A stretch of DNA of 64,000 nucleotides, from positions 23,920,485-23,984,484 of the forward strand of contig NC_134027.1 of assembly GCF_964204645.1 (NCBI RefSeq), written 5' to 3'. The stretch comes from Tubulanus polymorphus (taxonomy: Eukaryota; Nemertea; Palaeonemertea; Tubulaniformes; Tubulanidae). The position numbers and the translations under genes are program-made. Under the pieces are notes generated by a model, which searched no databases, was not told the origin of the DNA, and worked only from the letters and a program-made list of their open reading frames with translations. Of this stretch, positions 1 through 13,105 are shown piece by piece (position 1 is the stretch's first letter; every line of letters starts with the position of its first letter).

Positions 1-430
1 GGTTAAATTTCGCCCAGCCAATACTGTTCACGCCGGTGCCAACTGACACGGGCCCAAACTGAGTCGGGATTACACGGAGACGATTTGGTCCGGATCAGGC
101 CTAAGTCAAATTTGGCCCATGCCTTATTAGAGAGCGCGTTCATAAACCACTCACTCCATACTAACAAATGCTCAAACAAAGCAAAGTGAGTCACTTCCGG
201 AACCAGTTGCAATTCAAGTGTGTCCCGTGCTAAAATTCAGCTCAGGCCTAGTGCGACATTTTTTGGTCGGGCCAAATTTGTTTTGTTTCTGCCTGTTTCG
301 TTTTGCGCCTTCGTAACAGTTAGTCATTTACGTGTGAACACGCTCTCTAATTAGGCCCGGGTCTAACTTAACGTTGGCCTGGTCTGGATTAGTTTGACCC
401 CAACTAAATTGTTTCCTTACAATTACTCAT
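1..430. mobile_element. Fold-back/MITE-like dispersed element, copy 1
   Basis: The left part (about 60-165, containing TTAGAGAGCGCGTTCA) and the right part (about 330-425, containing TGAACACGCTCTCTAATTA) are approximate reverse complements, so the element folds back on itself. A long stretch (about 125-290) matches the reverse complement of 17340-17560, and 60-150 matches 21955-22060. Three copies in one window mark a dispersed repeat. No transposase is visible. The 69-residue ORF in it has no sign of being real. Confidence 0.6.
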
Positions 431-479
431 ATAAAACATGGCCCTACAGATTAGTCATTCCTGGATATAAGGAATTTTA

Positions 480-855
480 AAGGATGATACTTCAAGGAAT
501 TGTCTGCATCACTTCCATATACCACAATTACAACTTAGACTCCTCCAGATCTAACGACAACTTATGTAAACCATCAAGTCAGTGGTTTTGTAAGCAAATA
601 TTTATCGACACAACTAAACTCTATTTCGAATTCGGTTACCGCCTAATTGGGTAAAGAAAAAATCCTGCATCCAACATGAGTGTAGTTTACTATATACAAC
701 AAGTGCTTCGAATTGCCTGTTTCTCAAAATGGAAGGAGTTTCTTGCTCAAAACAAACGAGTTTCGAACATCTTCAAAAGGTATTTTCAGTTTAGAAGTTT
801 TTAAAGAATCAAGGTGCGGTAGGCACCCGGTAAAATAACAAGGTCCAGATTCTAA
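480..855 (+). repeat. Dispersed repeat family R2, full copy 1
   Basis: About 370 bp shared with 11940-12335. Conserved blocks include CTGCATCACTTCCATAT, CAGTGGTTTTGTAAGCAAAT, a TTTATC..CGACAC block and, further right, AAGGAGTTT blocks. The left half recurs alone at 20120-20290 and the right half alone at 23030-23200. Probably an old transposon family; no coding region was recognised. Confidence 0.55.
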
Positions 856-2254
856 AGCTTCAACAACCCATCCATACCGCACATCGACACTTAAACGTGG
901 ACATTTTTTTTTAAGAATCTATTTTCCCAGTCTATCCAACTCCAGGCGTGTTTTTATTTATCGACAAGAAGTAAACACCGCATCATCGTTTCATACAAAC
1001 TAAACACATCAACCCCATACAACAACAACAAAAAACATAACATTTTTTCGAAAAAAAACGGAGATAGGGAGAGAGTGGTGGTGGGAAGAGGGCGGCTGAA
1101 AATAGCGCCGTAAACAAGTAAATAAACAAGCTACAAAACTCAGCTCAACATAAACAACATAGTCCAGACTGGCGGACGTGTTTTCACATCATCGCAGATT
1201 TATACAAAGAAACTACTATAGGCCTACTACACTATAGGGCGCTCACTGTCAGCTAGCAATAAACAAAATATCGGAAAATATCATCCGCGGAAAAAAATCT
1301 TTCCATGCTGCGGAAGGAACAGAAAAGTGTTCAGTACCGGCATAACATCGGAGGGTAAGCAAGCACTCAGTCACAGCGCAGAAGCGGTTAGAAACTTATG
1401 AACCAGTCAGTGAAATGCCCCTGAAAGGCGTATCTAACTTGTCATCGCCACTAGTATCTAGTTCTTCCTCAAATAGATATAAATATCTACCTCAACGTGA
1501 TAATAGTTTAGTGAGAGGCTGAAGTGCTGAAATGCGAGTCTTTTGGGGCAAGTCTCTGATGCGTCATCAGTGTGCACTGTCTTTCACTTCGATTTGCAGT
1601 TTCAGCAATACTGGGATTCCGAACCCTCCCACGCTGTGTCGACTAGATTTACACTATTCCAGAATAGATATTCCGGAGGGGCAGTTGCTCAAAGGTTGGT
1701 TAAAGATAACCGGCCCGATAAATAACATAGTAATGATAAACTTATTAATCGTCAATCCAGCGGTTAACTAAAACGTGCCGATCAAAACGTGCCTAAATTT
1801 TCGTAAATAAATTCAAAATGTAAACACAGGCTATTGTTTAATATCATCTAGGCCTACCTGTTGCCGATACGACGACCGATTCCGAATTGAATCGATCGAC
1901 TCATCGACCGCTTTTCCGTTACGATTAGATTCGAACGAAAAGTTTGACAGATGTTTGAACTATCTTCGAGACTTCGTCGTTGTCATCATCTTTTTATTAT
2001 TGCGACTATCTCTTTCACGGCGCGCGCGGCGTCGTTCAAACGTTTGTCCGCGTTCGCCCGTTCATTATTTCAAGGTTAATAATCCGTAGTCGCGGGTACA
2101 CGCGAACTCAAGGTCGCGCAGTTACCTGCCGTTTGATTCATGATAATTATCACCGGCGTTCAGTTATCGATGCGTACGTCTTCGCTTTAATTCGACGGTT
2201 TTCACAGTCGTTTGGGGGCGGCGAGACAAACTTGCAGACAGAAAGAAATTAAAT
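856..2254. other. No gene seen; CpG-rich tract
   Basis: No ORF shows domain-like composition. The tract 1870-2240 is rich in CGA/TCG words, like other CpG-rich tracts of the left half (8260-8660, 10490-10800, 13600-13900, 16560-17160, 21310-21600, 23400-23700, 24550-25200). Forkhead-like GTAAACA words occur near 968, 1111 and 1818. Promoter or enhancer function is possible but not shown. Confidence 0.4.
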
Positions 2255-2483
2255 TTGATGCCTTACCAAGAGAAATCCCACAATAACGAAGCCAAGATGG
2301 AAAAATTCTATATCAGGATGATTCAGTATGATGATGGCTAATAGTTGTTAGACGAAATGTCGCTCCTCAAATACAATCATTCTGATATAGAATTTTTCAA
2401 TCTTGGCTTCGTTATTGTGGGATTTCTCTCGTTATCATCATACACGGATATTGTGTATCTTCTCGTCTAATTGATGCCTTACC
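2255..2483. mobile_element. Long hairpin (55-bp arms) bounded by 13-bp direct repeats
   Basis: Arm 2269-2323 is an almost perfect reverse complement of 2375-2429; both carry the block with AGCCAAGAT / ATCTTGGCT. A 13-base word (TTGATGCCTTACC) occurs directly repeated at 2255-2267 and 2471-2483. A second short inverted pair, TTAGACGA (about 2348) and TCGTCTAA (about 2462), is nested asymmetrically. This looks like a MITE/fold-back insertion. Confidence 0.6.
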
Positions 2484-3075
2484 CTCTAACAACCTCCCCC
2501 TCTACCATTAGACAACATCCTCTACTCTATCAGAAGACAACCCCCTCCCGATTTCAGAATGGAAATCCCCTCCCCGATTTCAGAAGGGAAACCCCCTCCA
2601 CTTTATCAGGACCCCTTTCAAGAGAAACCCCTAATATCTAACATCACAAAACAGCTCCCCCCTATATCCGAAGGAATGCCCCCTTCCCACATCAGAATAC
2701 AAACTCTCTCTTTATCAGAATACAACCCCCTCTCCACTATGAGAAAACACCCCTCTCCTCTATCGGAAGACCCCCTCTCCCCTATCAGAAGACAAACCCC
2801 CTCTCCTCTATCATAAGACACCCCCTCTCCCCTATCAGAAGACAAACCCCCTCTCTTCTATGAGAAAACACCCCATTTCCTCTATCATAAGACTCTCCCC
2901 TATCTCCCCTATCAGAAGACAAACCCCCTCTCCTCTATGAGAAAACACCCCCTCCCCTCTATCAGAACAAAAACCCCCTCTGTAATTCAGAAGGGGCAAC
3001 CCCTCCCTCTGGGAAGACAAACCCCCCGCTAAATGAAAAAGGAACCTCCCCCCTTTATCAGACGATAAACTCCCT
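2484..3075. repeat. Pyrimidine-rich minisatellite
   Basis: Repeated variants of CCCCTCTCC.CTATCAGAAGA with an irregular period of roughly 20-30 bases and strong strand asymmetry (C and T/A rich on plus). The ORFs here are by-products of the repeat. Confidence 0.75.
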
Positions 3076-3691
3076 CGCCTTCATCGCCGAGTGTCACAGA
3101 TTAGACTTTCATAGCGTATCAATCTCGTAATCTTCTTACACTCCTCACATCTGATCAATAAAACCAACAAAACAAACAAAATCTCCAACATAAATAAACC
3201 ACGCGCCCGATTGATGACGACGACGGACTCTTATTATTCACTAAAAATAACATTGAATCCTCCGTATTAAAAACACAAAGCAAACGACAGAAACCAATAA
3301 GATTACGTTCGCGATGAACTTTCACAACTGTCAGACTTTTCAAACAATCATTTCCAATTGACAATCCGCTAAAATAACAATATTATCGCGCCGATGAAAA
3401 CGGTTTTTTTCTTCGAGATAATTTAAAAAAAAGGTCGCAACCGAGATCGAATCCGAAACGGACTGACAGTTTACGGTTCGACGTTCGATAACTTTCGACC
3501 CCAGAAATCATGATTAGTCACTATTAACCAGGTTTTATGGGAAGTATTTCAAATTGAATATACACATAATATAGTAACGCAAAAATACACGGGCGAGAAA
3601 ATTAACTTAAATGCACGACTGCCAACCTCTGAAATGCGCTATCAGCAACAAATAGAATTTTTTTCAGTAACATTTCGTTGAAATATGAAAG
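3076..3691. other. No gene seen
   Basis: Unique-looking AT-rich sequence; nothing recognised on either strand. Confidence 0.4.
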
Positions 3692-4095
3692 AAAATGTTC
3701 GAATTAATCAGTAATCTACAGTAAGACCCTCAGTAAGATCTTTAATATTTCTGTTCGAATTGATCAGTAATCAACAGTAAGACCCTCAGTAACATCTTTC
3801 ATATTTCTGTTGAAATTAATCAGTAATCAACAGTAAGACCCTCAGTAACATCTTTCATATTTCTGTTGAAATTAATCAGTAATCAACAGTAAGACCCTCA
3901 GTAACATCTTTCATATTTCTGTTGAAATTAATCAGTAATCAACAGTAAGACCCTCAGCAACTTCTTTGACATTTCTGTTCAAATTAATCCATAATCAAGA
4001 GGTAAAACCCTTAGTAACACCTGTCATATTTCTGTTCAAATTAATCAGTAATCAACAGTAAAGACCCTTGGTAACGTCTCTCACATTTCTGTACG
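3692..4095. repeat. 56-bp tandem repeat, about 7 copies
   Basis: The unit contains AATCAGTAATCAACAGTAAG and CCCTCAGTAACATCTTTCAT. The central three copies are almost identical and the outer copies diverge, as expected for an array kept alike by unequal exchange. Confidence 0.85.
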
Positions 4096-5434
4096 CATCA
4101 AAACAATCAAATCAGTATTTCTCGTTATAAAAAAGTCCATAGTTATACAATACTGTTAGTCCATAGTTAAGAGTTATTCACAATATTGATGACAAAGCGG
4201 GCACTACCCAAAACCCTAGTTCCATAGTAGGGGGAGTTTAATCTTATACATAACTATGGAATCGGGTCTGATGCTGGAAGCCCAGTCCAACCGGAGCCAC
4301 CCTTTGATGTTTCCGGATGTCATGATATTCAGCGCCACACTTCATGCTATGATTGATCTAACGAAGTCAGTCTATAGAATATTGACATCGATGCAAACTG
4401 TGACCGAGAGACGACTTTCAAACACTTTCAGTTTCAAACACAGTTTCACTTGAAACATTGCTTCATTTTGAAGGCAATTGAACCGATGATACTGAATAAG
4501 TGATTTTAATCATCTTTGAACTCAGTCTATAGAATATTGATATTTCGATACAAACTGCGGCTGAATGACGATATTAAACACATACGTAAATGGACCCAAG
4601 GTCCACCAAAAACTGGTCTCATCGCAAATCTCGATACTGTCACTAGATCAATTTGCATAATTTATAGCAATTTGATTTGTATCTGAATTTGCATAATTTA
4701 TAGCAATTCATAATACGAGAGTAAAAGACAGAAATAAAAGTCTCATCAAGAGTGACAAACTTGGACAAAATCCGTGTCGGTCCCACCCAAACTGCACAGC
4801 CATCGCGCGCGCACACGGAAATTTTGTTTTCCTTATTATTTTTTCCAGTTTATATCAGTTGCGAGGGGCGCGTTTGATGTTCGGAAAGCCATCATCAAAT
4901 ATAATGCCATACCAGAACCGTAGATCTTCAAACAAGCAAAGAAATGATGTTGACACAATGTCTGTTTGCTGGGCGCGCGATATTTACCTAATAAATAATA
5001 ACTTTACAGTAAACATCGGCGAGAACGCCGAGCCGGGTTATTTGTTTACGCAAGCCGGTCGTGGCGGGGCAGAAAAACACGAGGCCCATCTGACAACTAT
5101 ACTTAATTTCCGTTCATCTTCCACTAATATCAGCAGCCATCACGACAAATTCATGTTTTGTTAACCTATTGTAAATAAGTCTGCAATCCGCGTCTGCTCT
5201 GTTCAGGGGTACGTGTACGCGTGCGTCATATCGTCGTCATATCTTAGTCTCGAAACACAACACGACTGCAACGAATCATAACAAATGACAGCATTGCCCT
5301 CTACCTCCCACCCTACCAGACCAGGGGTGGATTCAGACTCTATTCCATGTTTTCCTGGATACAGCGATGGCGATTGAAAAAATTTCCATTTTATTGAAAG
5401 CGCCCTCTTCATTTTCTGTCATAGTCCATGAATA
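4096..5434. other. No gene seen; one diverged duplicate
   Basis: A block starting TCAGTCTATAGAATATTGA occurs at about 4368 and again at 4523, a local diverged duplication of about 60 bp. A CG-dinucleotide run lies near 4805. No convincing coding region. Confidence 0.4.
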
Positions 5435-5645
5435 AACATTTCTGCGAGTTATATCTCCAATAACAATATATACGACCCACAGAGACTTCTGCTGGTTATA
5501 TCTCCAATAGCAGAATATACGACCCACAAAGACTTCTGCCAGTTATATCTCCAATAGCAGTATATATGACCCAGAGAGACTTCTGCCAGTTACATCTCTG
5601 ATTACAGTATATAAGGCCCACAGAGATTTCTGCCAGACACATCTA
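5435..5645. repeat. 47-bp tandem repeat, about 4 copies
   Basis: The unit contains GACTTCTGCCAGTTATATCT, then CCAATAGCAGTATATA and GACCCA(C)AGA. Copies are about 80-90% alike by eye. Confidence 0.8.
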
Positions 5646-7334
5646 CAATAACAGATGACATTCCATCAAGAGGGGTCTAAAACGATGCCACAAGGGCACC
5701 GTTTTTCCAGTGTCCATTTAAAAGGTACTCTGTGCAGAATAAAAAGTGCCCTTCTCAAATCTGGAATACAGTGAGAAATGGGTGTTGTATCCGCACCTGC
5801 AGATAATACGACCTTCCTCTGACCAGACACCCCCTTCTAGATAGTCTCGGGGTGCTTTTTCAGTGAATCGCCTACACGATAGACCTTTACACGATAGAGC
5901 TTGTAACTACTCATTATGATAACAAAAACAAATACATACAGAAAAAATCACCAATATCATTCATGCACTATAGGGCATGTTTATTTCCTGGAAGTGATGT
6001 GTTCTTTGCTTTTGAAGATTTTGATCAACGCTAAGCATCACAAATACAAATGCTTCAACAAAAACATTTCAGGTGACGCTAACGTTAAAAAAAGCAGCAC
6101 TTTCCATCGATCATTGACATTTTTGTGAAGGCCTTAAGAATTTTTTCTTTCCAAGAAATGGCATTTAATGGCTCATAGTGGAACCAGCTACAAAACATAC
6201 TATACACGCGTACCTTAATGTCTGTCCAAAAACTGAGACAATTCGATTCGATGTAAAGCACCTTTGACCGTCTCGATTTGGTTAATTAAGGAAACCTTGA
6301 TGGAGCAAAGTCGTTTCTCTAATTGAGAAGCATGCAGAAGAGAAAGGGTGAACTGAAGCGAACCCGACTTACTGCGTAGACATACGAAGCTCGCATATAA
6401 TGGGATCTCCTTATTCGGAGTCCCACAAACGCTCGGATTGCATTTCAAAGTTTTCGGCAAGAGAATAGCCCTATCTGTGGTGCTGTGATACTGTTGACTA
6501 TGGTGTATTCTGACACCGAGGCTGGGTCCACCTCGAGGCTAAGGGACAGGGCGATAGGCAGAGTACCGTGATGGAGGGTGCGAGAGACAGGGGGAGGAAA
6601 GACAAGATAGGTGATGGAGGTGATGGAGACAGACAGAGAGTTCATTAAGGAAGGAATGGCAGGAGAGGGAGGAACAGAGGAGAAAGAGGCAGAATGGTTA
6701 TCAATAAATCGAGTAGAGGAGGACAGGCAGAAGAGGGGATAGATGGAGGACTACCTGATACATAATCATTGTGGTTTTTGCCAAAATAGGAGAATAATTT
6801 GACATCGACAATTATACTAGTTTAATAGAAAATGAACTAGAAATTATTCAGATTTTTTTTAGGATTATTTTGATATTTAAAATAGTTGTGATATAGTCAG
6901 GTCCTGCAAGCGCCGCCCCCCCCCCCTCATGATAATCAGTGATCATCATTCTGTATTCATTACTCAGACGTCACGGTTACCATGGAGTTATTATTTACAA
7001 ATTGAAAAATCGCCGGCAACAAAAGATTAATGACAATAAATGATTAATTAACGATTGAGAAACTAATCAGATCATATTAATGATCAATAGATACCCTGAT
7101 TATTCAACGGTTTATTACTTACATACAACAATTCCAATTTTTATTCGACTTTTCCATTCAGATTCCAGGTGCCCTCAGGACGCAAGATATGGCCTGTCTT
7201 AGCTTGATCCAGTAATCTATAGGCATTCAAACTCTAGGCCTGAAAGCCAGGGCATAGTTCTATCGATCTATTTCGATTCACCCTAAAAATTTAGGAAATA
7301 ATAGTTCCTAACACTGGATGTCGTCTTATATAGC
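5646..7334. other. No gene seen
   Basis: Contains a purine-rich plus-strand tract (about 6530-6750, GGAG/AGGCAG words) and a poly-C run near 6917. The ORFs inside (70-81 residues) lack recognisable motifs. Confidence 0.35.
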
Positions 7335-7860
7335 TTAATCCTGGATCTGTGGAACTGTATCCAGAGTGAAATTAAACCTACACAACAGTGTAACTGGATT
7401 AAGAGCCAAATTAAACCCACACAACTGAGGAACTGGATCCAGAGTCAAATTAAACCCACACAACTGAGGAACTGGATTCAGAGCCAAATTAAACCCACAC
7501 AACTGAGGAACTGGATTCAGAGCCAAATTAAACCCACACAACTGAGGAACTGGATTCAGAGCCAAATTAAACCCACACAACTGAGGAACTGGATTCAGAT
7601 CCAAATTAAACCCACACAACTGAGGAACTGGATTCAGAGCAAAATTGTACCTACTCAACTGAGAAACTGGATCTTTGACTGTGGGACTGGATCCTAAAGC
7701 AAATAAAACCCACACAACTGAGGGACTGGACCCAGATTTTAATGCAACCCCTGTGGAACAGGACCCAGTAGGAAAAACATTTCTAACTGAGTCTCGAATC
7801 AAGACCCGCTGAGCCGGATCCATGGTCGAATTAAATTCAAAACTGTGTAATCGGGTCGGG
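7335..7860 (-). repeat. 39-bp minisatellite, minus orientation
   Basis: Same unit family as the array at 59297-61335, read on minus: CCAGTTCC(A/T)CAGTTGTGTG followed by GGTTTAATTTG and GGATCCAG variants. The period is 39, so all frames stay open; a 162-residue ORF over it (7335-7823) is an artefact. Confidence 0.9.
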
Positions 7861-8804
7861 AGTCAAATAACAGGTCATGAATCATACAGACCGATCATCC
7901 CTGTTATCAATATCAACCGGTTACTAAACGTTTACATCAATCGGGAAAACATGATCCAGCGTTGAACAACAACATCATCATCATCGTCGGATCGAGAGAG
8001 AGGGGATAGACAGCCAGCGCAGAACGTACACAGCCATGTTTTTAATAGGTGAAACACAAAAAGCCTCGCCATACCTCGAGCACATTCATAAAATCAAACA
8101 AACAAACCTATATACATATATATATATATATATACACTTACAGTGAGTGGAGATCGGGACTATATCATATACACTGCACGTCATAATCATGAGAAAAATA
8201 AACAGTTTATTCAATTTTCATGAACTCAGTCGATAAATAAAGAAAACTCTATTCACTGGGCCGGTAAATATACCTGACGTAGATTGCGATCTTCTCGAAG
8301 AGATCAAGTGATTTCTAAGAAGCCGCTCTCGCCAGCGCATCGGCCCGACGCGCGAAAAAAAAACTAGTTCTAGTCGAATTATATTTCTCGCCCACGAATA
8401 ATATATATATCGAGTTTACAAACAATTCGGCGCCGGCGCAGGGAGAAAAATTACAACGACGACGAGAGGCCTCCGCGTAAACAAAAACTATCACCGGGGC
8501 TCGTGTTTACCGGGAGTGTTTTCATATTCGATGTATGAATGGTGTGAAGAAAAAACTCGGGTTTGTTTAGCTTCTGTAAATGTCAGTTCGTTTTTTCTTT
8601 CTGACGTTCCCGCGCGCGTTACGTCGACGCATTTTCGACAAGAATGACCTTCGCGTTATTGCGACATTTTTTTTTCCTTTAAATTTCAAATAAAAACGGA
8701 TCAGATTCATCTTTATGAAATGTTTTATTTATAATATGAATGTCGTAAGTGTCCTGTTTTGTTCGCTACGAACGGAGATGAACTTCAGTTACCGGTTGCA
8801 CTAG
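7861..8804. other. CpG-rich tract, no gene seen
   Basis: A TA microsatellite at about 8112-8133 and CpG-rich sequence at 8280-8660 with two forkhead-like words (GTAAACA near 8476, TGTTTAC near 8503). Could be regulatory; there is no direct evidence. Confidence 0.35.
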
Positions 8805-9340
8805 ATAGTTAAGGTCTAGAATTAAGAATAGTTTAAAAGCCCATTTTGGTTCCATAGCCAATCTTAAGACCAGGATCTAAGCTAATTTCTGTTCCATAAC
8901 CCATTCCACTTGAGACTCAACCTCATTTGGTTCTATAGCCAATCTAACAAATTAAACCCAGCCTAAGCTCATTTTGGTTCCATAGCAAATCATTCTTAGC
9001 CCATTTTGGTTCTATAGCCAATTCAACAACATAAGACTAGGCTAAGCAAATTTTGGTTATATAACCAATTCAACAACTTGAGGCCAGTCTAAACCCATTT
9101 GGGTTTATAGTCGATCTAACAACTTAAACCCAGTCTAAGCTAATTGATGTTCCATGACCAATCAACAAAGACCAGTCTAAAGCTCATTCTGATTCTATAA
9201 CCAATCTCACAACATAAAACCAGTCTAAGCTCAGCTCATTTTGGTTCTATAGCCAATCTAGCGACCTAACACCAGTCTAAGCTTATTTTGGATCTAGCGC
9301 CATTAAAACAACTTGAGATCAGTCTCATGATTAAAAACCA
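8805..9340. repeat. Degenerate tandem repeat (AGTCTAAGCTCATTTTGG family)
   Basis: About nine diverged copies of roughly 55-60 bp containing CTCATTTTGGTTCTATAGCC, AATCTAACAACTTAA and CCAGTCTAAG. Single copies of the same words occur at 12980-13070 and 27110-27180, inside short elements with CAGGGG-like ends. Confidence 0.75.
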
Positions 9341-9881
9341 CTTTCGGACTCAAAAGTCATACGACTGCATCACAGGTTCACATTGTAACCTCGCTGAATA
9401 CTAAAAGGATCATACCCTCCACAGCCGCCTAATGAGACCAAAACAAATGATATAGCTAGAGCAGATTCATAGCTCGAGTAGGTATGTCATCCCCGCCCCT
9501 CGTACAGAGCTGACAGAAAAACAAATATCACGACTAAATGAAAAACGTATGAGGAATGAGGAACTTATGAGGAATGAGGAGTACTTCATTTAAAAACATC
9601 TTCACAATTATGTCTTGTCAGTCGCAGATACGCCGTTGAAGTATAAGCGAAGACACGCGCAACCATTTAGATGTCGATACAACCTGGCTGCCGGCGAAAC
9701 TCTTCAAAACGACTACGACGAGCGCCTCGCGTCAGACGCGCTCGCAAAATCGCGCCCGGTTTTTTAATCGACTACGATCAACATCGATAACACATATTTT
9801 AATTAAAGTCTTTGATTATTTATATTCGGATGGATTTTAATTAATACAATGGAATATTATTCACCGGAAGTCCTAACGGTT
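9341..9881. other. No gene seen
   Basis: Nothing recognisable apart from a CpG-rich stretch near 9700-9765. Confidence 0.35.
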
Positions 9882-10325
9882 GTGTGGGTTTAATTCATCG
9901 TTACATCCAGTTCTACTGTTGTCTGGATTTTATTTGACTCGTCCAGTTTCTAGGTCTAATTTGACTCCGGATCCAGTTCCACAGTTGTATTGGTTCCAAA
10001 GTTGTGAAGAAGGTTTAATTTGACTCTGGATCACATTCCACAGAAGTGTGGGTTTAATTAAACTCTGGATCCAGTTCCACAGTTGTATGGATCTTATTTG
10101 ACTCGCTGTCCATTTCCAAACTTATGTAGTTTTAGTCTGGACTAACAGTCGTGTATAGGTCAAATTTGACTTAGGACCCAGTTCCACAGTTGTGTAGGTT
10201 TGATTAGACTCTGGATCCAGTTCCACAGTTGTGTGGGTTTAATTAGACTCTGGATCCAGTTCAAAGCTGCGTGGGTTTAATCTGATTCCAGTTCCACAGT
10301 TTTATGAGTTGAATTAAATTTTCTG
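9882..10325 (+). repeat. 39-bp minisatellite, degenerate block
   Basis: About ten diverged copies of the CCAGTTCCACAGTTGTGTGG unit in plus orientation, with variable spacers, so an old array. Confidence 0.85.
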
Positions 10326-10904
10326 TGAACTAAATGCTAAAATTACACCAGCCCATATGATGACCTCACATGAACTAACGTGTCCATGAGAGTAACCAGT
10401 ATCAGTCCGACTGCCGCGTATAATTACTAAACTGAGTTCATTGTTTTTCCCCTCATCTCTGATAATTCAAAGACGTGTGACGATGCGTTTCCAACACTCG
10501 AAGAATCGCGCGATTCAATCGAGTTATTGTTCGAATTTTAAACGGCTCGTCTCGAAACGTATTGTCATCGGTGTCGGGAGGCTTCGTTTCCGGGGGCCTC
10601 GAGCTGTCGCAGCCCGACCGACCGACATCCGAGGAACGATGTCTTCTTCATCACCGACGCGAAAAGACGATATTAACAACAACAAACGAACGAACGACAG
10701 AATCGGATGATTCCGAAGGTGAATCGTAAAGAATCAGACGGCGAAGGATATTCGTTAAACAATACAAACGCTCGGCGTGCGTTGAGAATAAATCACGCCC
10801 CGTCGAACAATGATGAACAATAGTTCACAGTTTTAGAGAAAAAACGTTTTCAAGACGCACAACTTTGTCGGTTGCACAGATTCAAATTCACCATCAAATA
10901 TTAT
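10326..10904. other. CpG-rich tract, no gene seen
   Basis: An 89-residue ORF (10441-10710) is rich in Arg/Ser and shows no motif or splice context; I do not accept it as coding. Confidence 0.35.
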
Positions 10905-11405
10905 CTGGATCCAGGTGTGAGTCTAATCTGGATCCAGTTCCATAGTTGTGTGGGTTAGATTTGACTCTGGATCTAGTTCCACAGTTGTGTGGGTTTAAAT
11001 TGACTTTGGATCCAGTTCCACAGTTGTGTGGGTTTAAATTGACTCTGGATCCAGTTCCACAGTTGTGTGGGTTTAATTTGACTCTGGATCCAGTTCCACA
11101 GTTGTGTGGGTTTAAATTGACTATGGATCCAGTTGAGAGTCTAATCTGGATCCAGTTCTACAGTTTAATTTGGCTTGTATCCAGCAACACACTTGTGTGG
11201 GTACAATTTGATTCTAGACCCAGTTCCACAACTGTGCGGATTTAATTAGACTGGATCCAATTCCACAGTTTGTGGGTTCAATTTAACTCTGAACCCAGTT
11301 AAAAATTTGACTCTGGCTCCCCCCCCCCCGTTCCACAGTTGTGTGGGTTTAATTACACTGGCTCCAGTTCCACAGTTATGAGGGTTCAATTTAACTCTGA
11401 ACCAA
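10905..11405 (+). repeat. 39-bp minisatellite block
   Basis: About ten copies of the same unit; the middle five (10960-11125) are nearly identical and the flanks decay. A poly-C run interrupts it near 11321. Confidence 0.9.
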
Positions 11406-11939
11406 GTTCTCGAATGGCGAAATTGAATCTTCATATCTAATCCGATATATAGTCTCAAGTGCCAGTAATTCCAGCGCGAGGATTATAATGCAATTCAAAC
11501 CCATCAGAAGAGCTAGAAGCGCAATTTGCATACAACGATTTATGGAAGCGCGGCAAGAGAGAATGAATTTTCAATAACAAACAACGATGAAATGATATTC
11601 AATGAAAATCTCAGCGCCGTTCGAAAAACAATGGCCGGTTATTCAGACGGTAGCCGGTATTATACACGGCACTTGAAGGTGATCAAGTTTCGAAGTTACC
11701 TCGCGGGCAGATACCCCTCAACCGCCATTTAAAACAATCATCGGTTTCTCTAAGCTCGTTCACCGCACAACTCCCTCACTATCCGCCGTTCACTTTTCTC
11801 TCCCTTCCTCTCTGCTCTCAGTATCTCTCTTCTCACCGAGTTCACTTGCCCGTCCCTTATAACTCTCCCCCTCGGTCTCTCAGCTCTTCCTTGCTCTTTG
11901 CTCCGTCTCTACTCTCGCTCTATTTTCTTTTTTAAGGAG
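11406..11939. other. No gene seen; pyrimidine-rich tract
   Basis: 11760-11935 is pyrimidine rich (CTCTC, TCCCT words). No coding signal. Confidence 0.35.
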
Positions 11940-12335
11940 AAAATTTCAAAGTTCGAGAAAGCGTCTGCATCATTTTCATATCCCAATTACAGTATGAAGA
12001 CTCCCCCTAAATCAGTAATTTTATTACAATTTTAAGCCATTATTTCAGTGGTTTTGTAAGCAAATTTTTATCCTCGACACTAACTCGGGTTTCTAATTAG
12101 GTTACACACCGCAAAATCGGCTAACAAACCCTGCTTTCAATCTACTAAATTACACGCACAAGTTCTAGAAATTTCTAATCGATCAAATATCGATCGAAAT
12201 TGAAGGAGTTTTAAAGGAGATTCTTCTCTAACATTTTGCTAAAAAATGTCAAAGGAGTTTCAAGCACTTTCGAAAACTTTTTCCCGTTAAGGAGGAGTAA
12301 TTAAGGAATCACGGAGTCAAGGACCCTGTATGACT
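11940..12335 (+). repeat. Dispersed repeat family R2, full copy 2
   Basis: Aligns along its length with 480-855: CTGCATCATTTTCATATCCC, then CAGTGGTTTTGTAAGCAAAT, TTTATCCTCGACACTAAC, and rightward AAGGAGTTTTAAAGGA and AAGGAATCACGGAGTCA. Confidence 0.55.
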
Positions 12336-12957
12336 ATTACGTACTAACACATTTTGAAATTTTCGAGGATGTTTTTTTTTCAAAACCCGCAAATCGAAAC
12401 GTGTAGGCAAAATTCGCCCTTGAATATTTCACCGCGTCGTTTAGTTTTTTTTTCTTTCTAGTCTAATCGCAGCTGTCCTTTAAATTTCTGAAGTATATAA
12501 AAACACGCCTAGGTAGGCCGCGCGATCGAGCGCGAAAAAAATAAGACGCGCGCAGGTGCGCTAGGCGACCTATCGGGGTGTGGGGACAAACAATCGATGC
12601 AAAAGTACGGCGAACTATAGTAGAGTTGACATTATATACGAATTTATCGATGAGCCTTAGTCGCAGAGCCCTGAGCCGATAATGCCGATGACATTGACGA
12701 GTACTTTAAAAAAATAAAAGGCCGATGTTATTAGCATGACAACAATTGCGAACGAACCAGGGTTTGAAAGACGATGAATTTCAATCTCGAGTTCGCGATA
12801 TTTTTTCGCAAAAAAATTTGATGACGACGACGACGAACAATGGCCGACTAAATATAGCGTATTGTCGAGTTTTACGATCGGAATACATGGAAACAAAAAC
12901 ATAATATCCGATACGAGCGCGAAAAATGTGTATTTTTCAAATGGCAAAGATCATTGG
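12336..12957. other. No gene seen
   Basis: CpG-rich short stretches (12520-12560); no supported ORF. Confidence 0.35.
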
Positions 12958-13105
12958 GAACAGGGCAGCTTCCATAGTCCTGGCTTAGACTTCAGACCAG
13001 TCTAAGACCAGTTTAAGATCAGCCTCTTAGTTTCGTAGCCAATCTAACAACTTAAGACCAGCCCACTTTAGGACTTGAAGTCGTGATTATGGAACGGCCC
13101 CCTGG
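12958..13105. mobile_element. Short element with CAGGG-type ends
   Basis: The left end (CAGGGCAGCTTCCATAGTCC) and the right end (reverse complement begins CAGGGGGCCGTTCCATAATC) form a diverged terminal inverted repeat. The interior has the AGTCTAAGACCAG words of the 8805-9340 array. Related ends occur near 34198-34250 and 54160-54300. Confidence 0.45.
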
